The position numbers and the translations under genes are program-made. From Planctomycetota bacterium (lineage in GTDB: Bacteria; Planctomycetota; Phycisphaerae; Phycisphaerales; UBA1924), in the NCBI GenBank assembly GCA_017303565.1, contig JAFLCM010000016.1, forward strand, positions 1-15,675: a DNA stretch of 15,675 bases, in the 5' to 3' direction. Within the stretch, counting starts at the first letter, position 1. Every line of letters begins with the position of its first letter. This document shows, piece by piece, positions 1-6,022 of this stretch. The notes under the pieces are model-generated. The model saw only the letters and a list, made by a program, of their open reading frames with translations, had not been told where the DNA came from and searched no databases.

Positions 1-945
1 ATCGGCCGCTACGGCGTCAACATCCGCGACGTGCAGGATGTCATCGAGATGTCCCTGGGCGGCATGAACCTCATGGACTCGGTGGAGGGCCGCGAGCGCT
101 ACCCCATCCGCATCCGCCTGGCCCGCGACTTCCGCGAGGACATGGAGGCGATCCAGCGGATCAACGTCCCCTCCTCCACCGGCGCGCAGGTCCCGCTGGC
201 GCAGCTTGCCGACATCTCCACCGTGCTGGGCCCGCAGGAGATCAAGGGGGAGCGCGGCCTGCTCGTCGGCTACGTCACCATGAACACCCGCGATCGAGAC
301 GAGGTCTCAGTCGTTCAGGACGCCGAGGCCGTGCTCCAGCAGGCCCTCAAGGAAGGCCGACTCACGCTCCCGCCCGGTTACTACTGGGAGTGGTCCGGCC
401 AGTTCGAGAACCAGGTCCGGGCCACCAAGCGGATGCAGGTGCTGGTCCCGATCACCCTGGGCATCATGTTCGTGATGCTCTACCTGGGCTTCCAGCGCTG
501 GTGGATCGCTCCCGTGATCTTCTTCGGCGTGCTGGTCTCGGCCTCGGGCGGCTTCATCATGCTCGCGCTCTGGGGCGCGAACCTGTCGGTGGCCGTGTGG
601 GTGGGGTTCCTGGTGCTCTTCGGCGTGGTGGATGACGACGGTGTGGTGATCGGAACCTATCTCGAGGGCGTGTTCAAGGACCGCGAGTTCAAGTCCGTCG
701 CGGAGATCCGTGAGGCCGTCATCGACGCGGGGCTCAAACGCATCCGCCCGTGTCTCATGACCATCGCCACGACGGTCCTGGGACTTATGCCCATCTTCTG
801 GGCCACCGGCCGCGGCTCGGACGTGATGCAGCCGATGGCGATCCCGTCGATGGGCGGCATGGCCATCAGCCTGATCACGCTCTTCATCGTGCCGTGCGTG
901 TTCTCTGCCGTGGAGGAATGGAAGTGGAAGCGTTCAATGAAATGA
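1..945 (+). CDS. cusA: CusA/CzcA-family RND heavy-metal efflux pump, C-terminal part (5' end outside window)
   Basis: The frame is open from the first base, so about 314 residues of what is normally a pump of just over 1000 residues are visible. The family exports monovalent or divalent metal ions from the periplasm/inner membrane through a tripartite complex, driven by protons. Seen here: the end of the periplasmic porter region (RIRLARDF, then VPLAQLADI and the GYYWEWSGQFE segment that precedes the second membrane half), followed by a hydrophobic helix pair (VLVPITLGIMFVMLYLGFQ and the next stretch), the conserved GVVDDDGVVIGTYL helix and the C-terminal RPCLMTIATTVLGLMPI block typical of the metal (HME) subgroup. 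It ends 15 bp before the next gene, so the two are probably co-transcribed. The DDD in the late helix replaces the less charged sequences of CusA and CzcA from proteobacteria. The metal cannot be named from this part; copper/silver is likely given the copper operon downstream. Confidence 0.9.
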   Translation: MGRYGVNIRDVQDVIEMSLGGMNLMDSVEGRERYPIRIRLARDFREDMEAIQRINVPSSTGAQVPLAQLADISTVLGPQEIKGERGLLVGYVTMNTRDRDEVSVVQDAEAVLQQALKEGRLTLPPGYYWEWSGQFENQVRATKRMQVLVPITLGIMFVMLYLGFQRWWIAPVIFFGVLVSASGGFIMLALWGANLSVAVWVGFLVLFGVVDDDGVVIGTYLEGVFKDREFKSVAEIREAVIDAGLKRIRPCLMTIATTVLGLMPIFWATGRGSDVMQPMAIPSMGGMAISLITLFIVPCVFSAVEEWKWKRSMK

Positions 946-960
946 CTCGGTCCATCGAAG

Positions 961-3771
961 ATGAACAAGGCGCACCACAATCCGCAAATCGCAACTGGTG
1001 ATAGCACTTCACCGGGCCCGGCATGGCACGGGCTGAGCGCGGACGATGCGATCCGCACGCTGGGCTCCGATGCGCGGGCCGGGTTGTCCGCGGCCGAAGC
1101 CGCGGCGCGGTTGCAAAGTGTCGGGCCCAACACGCTCACAGCGCGCGAAGGGCGGTCGTGGTGGGCGGCGTTCGGCTCGCAGTTCGCCGCGGTTCTGGTG
1201 TGGCTGCTGCTGGTCGCCGCGGGCGTGTCGGCGGTGCTTGGCGAGTGGGTCGATGCCGGGGCGATCGCCGCGATCATCGTCATCAATGCCGTCATCGGCG
1301 CCTCGCAGGAGCACAGCGCGGAACGCTCCATCGCGGCGTTGCGCGGCATGACGGCACCCAAGGCACGTGTCGTGCGCGGCGGGGTGGTGGCGGTGGTCCC
1401 TGCCGCGAGAATCGTGCCGGGAGACGTGCTGGTGCTGGAAGCCGGCGACCTGGTGGCCGCCGATGCGCGGCTCATCGAGTCGGCCTCGCTCGCGGCCATC
1501 GAGAAGTCGCTCACGGGCGAGAGCGAGCCGGCTGAGAAGGATGCCCGCGCGGTGTCGCCGCCCGCACCGACGGATATGCCGCTGGCCGAGCGGAGCGGCA
1601 TGGTCTACTCGGGCACCGCCATCGCCACGGGCACGGCCCGCGCAGTCGTCGTCGCCACGGGCATGCGGACCGAGATGGGACGCATCGCGGCCCTCATCGC
1701 GACCGCCGAGGCCGATGGGCCCACGCCGCTGCAGGCGCGGCTGGCCCGCGTGGGGCGGCTCTTGGTCGTCGCGTCGCTGGTCATCGTCGCGGGGCTCTTC
1801 GGGCTGGGGCTCATCCGGGGCGAGCCGCTGCTTTCGCTCTTCATGACCGCCGTGAGCATGGCCGTCGCCGCCGTGCCCGAAGGGCTGCCGGCGATCGTGA
1901 CGGTGGCCCTCGCGCTGGGTGTGCGCCGCATGGCTAGGCGGCGGGCGTTGATCCGCCATCTTCCGGCGGTCGAGACGCTGGGCGCGACGAGCGTGATCTG
2001 CACCGACAAGACGGGGACGCTCACCGTAGGGCAAATGACGGCGCGGGCGCTGGTGGTGCCGGGGGCCGTGGGGGGCGTGGGTGATGGTGGCGCGGGCGCA
2101 TCGCTTGCGATCCTCGATGTGTCGGGTGAGGGGTACGCGCCGGAGGGATCGGTCACGGTTGCCGGGAGCGAGTTGAGCGCCGGGGCGCGGGCCGCGTCGA
2201 TGCGGCTGGCCCGCAACCTCGCGGGCGTGAACAACGCGACGGTGATGGAAGAGAAGGGACGTTGGGAGGCCAGCGGCGACCCGACCGAGGCGGCCATGCT
2301 CATCGCGGCGGCCAAGGTCGGGCTGACGCGCGAGGCACTGGACGAGGGTTCGCCGCGGCTCGCCGAAGCCCCGTTCGACTCCGACCGCAAGCGGGCCGCC
2401 GTGGTGCGGAAGGCGGGCGCAGGTGCGGATGTGCTTGTAAACGGTTCGCCCGAGAGCGTGCTTGCGCTGTGTACGCAGATCGCCGAGGCAGAGGGCTCGC
2501 GGAGAATGACCGATGCGGATCGGGCGGCAATCGACGCGGCCAACGCGACCCTCGCTTCCAAGGGCCTGCGTGTGCTGGCCTGTGCGGCGAGGGGGCTGCC
2601 TCAGAGCGAAGTTGCAGCGACGGTCGCCGATCCCAGCCCGGCGTCGCTCGAGCGTGACCAGACATTTGTGGGCCTCGTCGGCCTGCTCGACCCGCCGCGT
2701 GCCGAGGCCCGCGAGGCCGTCGCCAAGTGCAAGGCCGCGGGCATCCGCGTGGTGATGATCACCGGCGACCAACCCAAGACCGCCCTCGCCATCGCGCGAG
2801 ACCTGGGGATCGCGAGCGATTCGGACGCGGCGCTCTCCGGGGCCGAGCTTGCGGCGATCAATGATGCTGCGTTGCCGGCGCGAGTGGCCCGAACCGCCGT
2901 CTACGCCCGTGTCACCGCCTCCGACAAGCTCCGCATCGTGCGGGCGTGGCGAGAGCAGGGCGCGGTCGTCGCGATGACCGGCGACGGCGTGAACGACGCG
3001 CCGGCCCTGAAGGGCGCGGATGTCGGCATCGCGATGGGCGCTTCGGGAACCGAGGTCGCCCGCCAGGCGTCCGACATGGTCATCACCGACGACAACTTTG
3101 CATCGATCGTCGCCGCTGTCGAGGAGGGCCGCGGCGTCTACGACAACATCAAGAAGTCCATGCAGTTCCTGCTCGGCGGGAACTCCGCGGAGCTGCTCTT
3201 CATGGCCGCGGCGTTGCTTGCGGGGCTGCCCACGCCGCTGCTGCCGATCCAGATCCTCTGGATCAACCTTGTGACCGACGGCCTGCCTGCCCTGTTCCTC
3301 GCCGCCGACCCCGCCCCACCGGGCGTGATGGAACGCTCGCCACGCCCCCGCAATGCGGCGTTCATTGACCGTGCGTTCGTGGGCACGATGATCCTGACGG
3401 CGATTCTCACGGCGGGCGTCGCGCTGGGCGTGTATCTCTACGGCCTCAAGTACCACGACGAGACATCGGCCCGCACCCATGCCTTCGCCGCGCTGGTCTT
3501 CGCCGAGCTGCTCCGCTCGTTTGGAGCGAGGAGCGAGACCGTACCGATCTGGCGGATGGGCTGGCGCGACAACGCGATGCTGCTCGTAGTCGTTGCCGCG
3601 TCGTTCGCCCTGCAGCTCTGGACGCACCATAGCGAGACGCTGTCCTCCCTCATGAAGACCTCGACGATGGGGTGGGAAGAGTGCATCCCGCTGATGGCCG
3701 TGTCGTGCATCCCGCTGGCCGTGCTCGAACTGGTCAAGGTCCTGCGGACGACACGGAAGGAGCGTGCCTGA
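961..3771 (+). CDS. P2A-type cation (calcium-like) ATPase
   Basis: A 936-residue integral membrane pump expected to move Ca2+ (or Mn2+) across the cytoplasmic membrane using ATP. All core motifs are present: TGES at residues 185-188 (actuator domain), PEGLP at 306-310 in M4, the phosphorylated Asp in DKTGTLT at 349, TGD at 601-603 and TGDGVND at 673-679. Residues that bind calcium in SERCA have counterparts: Glu in PEGLP (site II), N741/E744 in the M5 GGNSAE segment, N769/T772/D773 in NLVTDGLP of M6, and a Glu in the FAELLRSFG helix (M8). Both SERCA-type sites may therefore exist, but without a structural alignment this is inference. A cation-ATPase N-terminal domain occupies about residues 20-70. 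The ATG at 961 directly follows a GAAG; no well-spaced ribosome binding site is seen. Its stop overlaps the start of the next gene (TGATG). The long open frame on the opposite strand is a GC-rich shadow. Confidence 0.93.
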   Translation: MNKAHHNPQIATGDSTSPGPAWHGLSADDAIRTLGSDARAGLSAAEAAARLQSVGPNTLTAREGRSWWAAFGSQFAAVLVWLLLVAAGVSAVLGEWVDAGAIAAIIVINAVIGASQEHSAERSIAALRGMTAPKARVVRGGVVAVVPAARIVPGDVLVLEAGDLVAADARLIESASLAAIEKSLTGESEPAEKDARAVSPPAPTDMPLAERSGMVYSGTAIATGTARAVVVATGMRTEMGRIAALIATAEADGPTPLQARLARVGRLLVVASLVIVAGLFGLGLIRGEPLLSLFMTAVSMAVAAVPEGLPAIVTVALALGVRRMARRRALIRHLPAVETLGATSVICTDKTGTLTVGQMTARALVVPGAVGGVGDGGAGASLAILDVSGEGYAPEGSVTVAGSELSAGARAASMRLARNLAGVNNATVMEEKGRWEASGDPTEAAMLIAAAKVGLTREALDEGSPRLAEAPFDSDRKRAAVVRKAGAGADVLVNGSPESVLALCTQIAEAEGSRRMTDADRAAIDAANATLASKGLRVLACAARGLPQSEVAATVADPSPASLERDQTFVGLVGLLDPPRAEAREAVAKCKAAGIRVVMITGDQPKTALAIARDLGIASDSDAALSGAELAAINDAALPARVARTAVYARVTASDKLRIVRAWREQGAVVAMTGDGVNDAPALKGADVGIAMGASGTEVARQASDMVITDDNFASIVAAVEEGRGVYDNIKKSMQFLLGGNSAELLFMAAALLAGLPTPLLPIQILWINLVTDGLPALFLAADPAPPGVMERSPRPRNAAFIDRAFVGTMILTAILTAGVALGVYLYGLKYHDETSARTHAFAALVFAELLRSFGARSETVPIWRMGWRDNAMLLVVVAASFALQLWTHHSETLSSLMKTSTMGWEECIPLMAVSCIPLAVLELVKVLRTTRKERA

Positions 3772-4454
3772 TGGACAACGCGGTCGCTTTGGTACAAGCA
3801 TTCCTACGTCTCCACGGCTACCTCACCGTAACCGAGTTCCCGGTCGTCCGCACTGCACGCGGCGGCGGACAAGAGTGCCTGACCGACCTGGATGTCCTGG
3901 CATTCCGGTTCGGCGAGGCATCGGGTCCGGGCGAGGCCATGCATCATCCCGGCGAGAGCAAAGCGAACGCGTTGCTCGGGGTCACAGGGGGCGTGCCCGA
4001 CATGATCATCGGTGAGGTCAAAGAGGGCCGGGCCGAACTCAACGACGCCGCCACCAGGCACGACGTGCTCACCGCCGCCCTTGAGCGGTTCGGATGCTGC
4101 CGGCGCGGAGACATCGACGGCATCGTGCATGAGTTGCTCCGCCACGGCCGGGCCCACACGCGGCACGGCCACGGGGTTCGTCTTGTCGCTTTCGGGACGC
4201 TGGCCCCTGGGCACCAGGATCGACGATGCCACGTTGTGCTCCTGGGAGAGATTGTGGCGCACCTGCGCGCGGACATGCGCCGTCACTGGGACGCCTGGCG
4301 TGCTTCGGCGTCCAAGGACCCGGGGTTCGGGATGCTCCTGACGCTGGAGAAGGCCGAGCGCGGACATCGTCCTGCTGGTCCCGGCGTCCCGCCCCACGTC
4401 GATCAATCAACCGGCCGCACACGTGATTCACGGGGTGGACCACATCATGGATGA
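3771..4454 (+). CDS. Small protein with a PD-(D/E)XK nuclease-like core; 3' end possibly frameshifted
   Basis: Start chosen at 3771 because the ATG overlaps the ATPase stop as TGATG and an AGGAG lies about 10 bases upstream. The 227-residue product is not a family I can name. The first 90 residues have the layout of a restriction-endonuclease-like fold: a helix (VALVQAFLRLHGYL), strand with E22, then TDLDVLAFRF (D39/D41), then DMIIGEVKEG (D77, E82, K84), i.e. D...E-x-K. A Cys pair at 109-110 and a His-rich stretch at 129-134 follow. The sequence looks natural up to KDPGFGMLLTLEKAERG (near residue 198). The last 29 residues (Pro/Gly/His/Arg-rich) do not, whereas the +1 frame from 4360 reads a plausible strand (ADIVLLVPASRP). 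This suggests a frameshift or erosion near 4350-4362. A nuclease beside a metal pump has no obvious role; it could instead be a non-catalytic fold. Confidence 0.7.
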   Translation: MDNAVALVQAFLRLHGYLTVTEFPVVRTARGGGQECLTDLDVLAFRFGEASGPGEAMHHPGESKANALLGVTGGVPDMIIGEVKEGRAELNDAATRHDVLTAALERFGCCRRGDIDGIVHELLRHGRAHTRHGHGVRLVAFGTLAPGHQDRRCHVVLLGEIVAHLRADMRRHWDAWRASASKDPGFGMLLTLEKAERGHRPAGPGVPPHVDQSTGRTRDSRGGPHHG

Positions 4455-4896
4455 AGAGCGCCGGTACCATCTGAAGCAGGCTGTGCTGTGGGCCACGGTC
4501 ATCACGGTCGCCCACTTCGTGGTTCCCTCGGCGGCCCACGCCTGGCATTGGCTCCACACCGCCCTCTCGGCCCTTTACTTGCCACTGATCTTCCGCGCGG
4601 CGGTCTGGTTCGGCCTGCGCGGCGGAATGATCGCCGGTGTGTCGTGTGCTCTGCTCTACCTGGGATACCTGGGCCTGCGGTGGGCGGTTGGTGGGTCGCT
4701 CAACCACGATCAGTTCGCATTCCCCGCGGTTTTTCTCTTCGTGGGTTGGTCGTCTGGGCTGGTCGCAGAGGATGCACGCTACAAGCGCTGGCAACGCGAC
4801 GAGGTAATCCGTCGAGCCAATGCGGCCGAGCGTTTGCGCCAGCCGCAGACACCGAGCACCCTGGACCCGGGCAACGGACCGCGACATCGGGAATAG
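4447..4896 (+). CDS. Four-helix membrane protein resembling a sensor-kinase input domain without a kinase
   Basis: A 149-residue protein with about four hydrophobic segments: residues 11-27, 33-53, 57-77 and 88-106. The pattern LYLPLIFRAAVWFGLRGGM, then a helix, then FLFVGWSSGLVAEDARYKRW is what one sees in the membrane-embedded N-terminal region of many bacterial sensor histidine kinases (DUF4118-like), where the charged helix at the end would lead into a dimerisation domain. Here the reading frame stops after about 40 more residues, so there is no kinase. It is either a stand-alone sensor/scaffold or a truncated remnant. ATG 4447 is chosen because GGGGTGG sits about 10 bases upstream; a GTG at 4423 is the alternative and would add MIHGVDHI. 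It overlaps the preceding gene by 8 bp. The frame is open upstream to 4342, which matters for the suspected frameshift. Confidence 0.7.
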   Translation: MDEERRYHLKQAVLWATVITVAHFVVPSAAHAWHWLHTALSALYLPLIFRAAVWFGLRGGMIAGVSCALLYLGYLGLRWAVGGSLNHDQFAFPAVFLFVGWSSGLVAEDARYKRWQRDEVIRRANAAERLRQPQTPSTLDPGNGPRHRE

Positions 4897-4982
4897 CCAA
4901 GTGCGACGCACCAGCACTGGCTGAGGGGCGGGTGATGGCCGAGCGGGCCCGTTAGAACAGAATGCGGAGAACCGCGGACGAC
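4897..4982. other. Intergenic gap before the copper operon
   Basis: A short gap between the membrane protein and the copper promoter. The only structure seen is an imperfect inverted repeat, AGTGC at 4900-4904 with GCACT at 4914-4918. It is not followed by a T run, so it is not convincing as a terminator. Read-through from the upstream genes into the copper operon cannot be excluded. Confidence 0.3.
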
Positions 4983-5012
4983 TTGGCGACGTATACTGGG
5001 GGGGAGTATACT
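4983..5012 (+). promoter_or_regulatory. Sigma70-like promoter of the copper operon
   Basis: TTGGCG at 4983-4988 and TATACT at 5007-5012 are separated by 18 bases. The predicted start of transcription would be near 5019, leaving a leader of about 20 nucleotides before the chaperone ATG. The repressor palindrome fills the spacer and half of the -10 element, so bound repressor would exclude RNA polymerase. The -35 is a weak match and the -10 a good one, fitting a repressible promoter. Confidence 0.6.
4991..5011 (+). promoter_or_regulatory. Operator for the CsoR-family repressor
   Basis: Perfect palindromic arms GTATACT and AGTATAC flank seven G residues. This equals the TACT-G6-N-AGTA pattern known for the RcnR branch of the CsoR/RcnR family and resembles other family sites (AT-rich half-sites around a G/C tract). 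A CsoR-family gene lies only about 360 bp downstream, making autoregulation very likely. A matching C7 run at 5018-5024 could pair with the G7 in single-stranded form, but most of that pairing would lie upstream of the predicted transcript. Confidence 0.8.
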
Positions 5013-5027
5013 TCTAGCCCCCCCTTG

Positions 5028-5034
5028 AAAGGAA
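5028..5034 (+). promoter_or_regulatory. Ribosome binding site fixing the start of the copper chaperone
   Basis: AAAGGAA lies five bases before the ATG at 5040. The frame is open further upstream (to 4962), but that stretch contains the promoter and operator, so 5040 is the start. Confidence 0.75.
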
Positions 5035-5039
5035 CACTT

Positions 5040-5333
5040 ATGAACGCGACCACCAAGTCCACTGAACGGGTGACCCTCTCGATCGACGGCATGTCGTGCG
5101 GCCACTGCGTGCGGACCGTCACCGAGGCTCTCTCGGGCGTTCCCAGCGTCAAGGTGTACTCGGTGGCGGTGGGTTCGGCGGAGATCGACGCGTCAGACCC
5201 GAACGCAGCGAACGACGCGATTGCAGCGTTGGGGAACGCCGGCTATCAAGCGACGGTGGCGCGCCGGGCAGCGGTGGCCAGTCCCGCGCGGGTGGGAGGG
5301 TGCTGCGGCGGTCCCAAGGGCTGCTGCGGATAA
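5040..5333 (+). CDS. copZ: CopZ-like heavy-metal-associated (HMA) domain protein with Cys-rich tail
   Basis: A 97-residue cytoplasmic metal carrier. The HMA ferredoxin-like fold spans about residues 10-75, with the metal loop GMSCGHC giving C20 and C23. In this family two Cys hold Cu(+) and hand it to the N-terminal HMA domain of the CopA ATPase. Variant Cys-x-x-Cys loops with GH between the Cys occur in copper chaperones. After the fold comes a linker and then GGCCGGPKGCCG, adding C88, C89, C95 and C96. This tail could bind further Cu(+) or act as a store; it is not part of the usual 68-70-residue CopZ. First gene behind the CsoR-type operator. Mercury (MerP-like) is a less likely alternative, because no signal peptide or mer genes are seen. 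Confidence 0.87.
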   Translation: MNATTKSTERVTLSIDGMSCGHCVRTVTEALSGVPSVKVYSVAVGSAEIDASDPNAANDAIAALGNAGYQATVARRAAVASPARVGGCCGGPKGCCG

Positions 5334-5368
5334 GAACACATGCCTCGAACTTCTGTGAGGAACTGGAC

Positions 5369-5782
5369 GTGACCAAAGGCAAGGCGAAGTCGAACAGCGC
5401 TCGGCGCAACGCGGATTCCCCCGTGGATGCTGCAGCGTGCGCGTGCGGAGTGAGCCAGGAAGCGGCGGAGACCCGCGTTGGCATCGGCCCCGGGGCGCAC
5501 GCGGCGGGCGTGGATGCGGGGCTGAAGGCGGCAAACCTCAAACACCTCAAGCGGATCGAGGGGCAGGTGCGGGGGATCGCCGCGATGATCGAGGAGGACC
5601 GCTACTGCGCCGACGTCATCCAGCAGTGCGCGGCGGTGCAGGAATCGCTGCGCTCGGTCGCCAAGAACCTGTTGCGGAATCACCTCTCGCACTGTGCCAC
5701 CCACGCCATGCACGGGGACAAGGCCCAGCAGTCGGCGATGGTGGAGGAACTGGTCGCGCTGGTGGGGAAGATCGCTCGGTAG
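5369..5782 (+). CDS. csoR: CsoR-family copper-sensing repressor with N-terminal extension
   Basis: GTG start at 5369 is supported by GAGGAA six bases upstream. It gives 137 residues; typical CsoR proteins have about 90-120. The all-helical domain begins near residue 53 (LKHLKRIEGQVRGI is the family signature). The Cu(+) ligands Cys-His-Cys of CsoR are present as C80 (in EDRYCADV), H105 and C109 (in NHLSHC), which argues for copper rather than nickel/cobalt (RcnR) or formaldehyde (FrmR). Known behaviour: the apo tetramer binds the G-tract palindrome, and Cu(+) binding releases it. The first 52 residues are an extra, probably disordered segment carrying CAC at 24-26 and H44; its role is unknown. 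Lies between copZ and the small membrane protein, 35 bp after copZ. Confidence 0.9.
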   Translation: MTKGKAKSNSARRNADSPVDAAACACGVSQEAAETRVGIGPGAHAAGVDAGLKAANLKHLKRIEGQVRGIAAMIEEDRYCADVIQQCAAVQESLRSVAKNLLRNHLSHCATHAMHGDKAQQSAMVEELVALVGKIAR

Positions 5783-5806
5783 AGACGCACGAGAGCGAGG
5801 TTCGCC

Positions 5807-5995
5807 ATGAGTTGCAACTGCGGATGCCATGATGACAAGACCCCGGCGAAGGGGTGGAGGCGGTTCGTGCCGCTGATCGTGGGCGCGGCGGTGGTGGGTG
5901 CGATCATCGCCGCTGCGGTGCTCAAGAAGGATGACGCGGGCAAGGCCGCGTCGCACTCCCAGGCGGAGCGGATGACGACGGCGGCCACGCCCTGA
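5807..5995 (+). CDS. Small Cys-rich single-pass membrane protein
   Basis: A 62-residue protein with a GCGAGG ribosome binding site six bases before the ATG. The N-terminus MSCNCGCH places C3, C5, C7 and H8 in a row, a likely metal-binding cluster. One hydrophobic helix follows (about residues 21-39, FVPLIVGAAVVGAIIAAAV), flanked by RR and KK, which would put the Cys cluster and the helix start in the cytoplasm or at the membrane face. The tail is polar. It sits between csoR and copA in the same operon, so a role in handing copper to CopA or holding it at the membrane is a reasonable guess. I do not recognise the family. Confidence 0.7.
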   Translation: MSCNCGCHDDKTPAKGWRRFVPLIVGAAVVGAIIAAAVLKKDDAGKAASHSQAERMTTAATP

Positions 5996-6022
5996 CTTTG
6001 GCCGAGAAAGCGAAGGATGACG

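Noticed and set aside
1009..3801. A 930-codon open frame on the - strand opposite the P2A ATPase
   Set aside because: Composition is Arg/His/Gly-rich with no recognisable domain; it is the GC-bias shadow of the strongly supported ATPase gene.
4998..5024. G7 and C7 runs forming a potential RNA hairpin or attenuator before copZ
   Set aside because: The predicted transcription start near 5019 leaves the G run outside the transcript, so the operator explanation is preferred.
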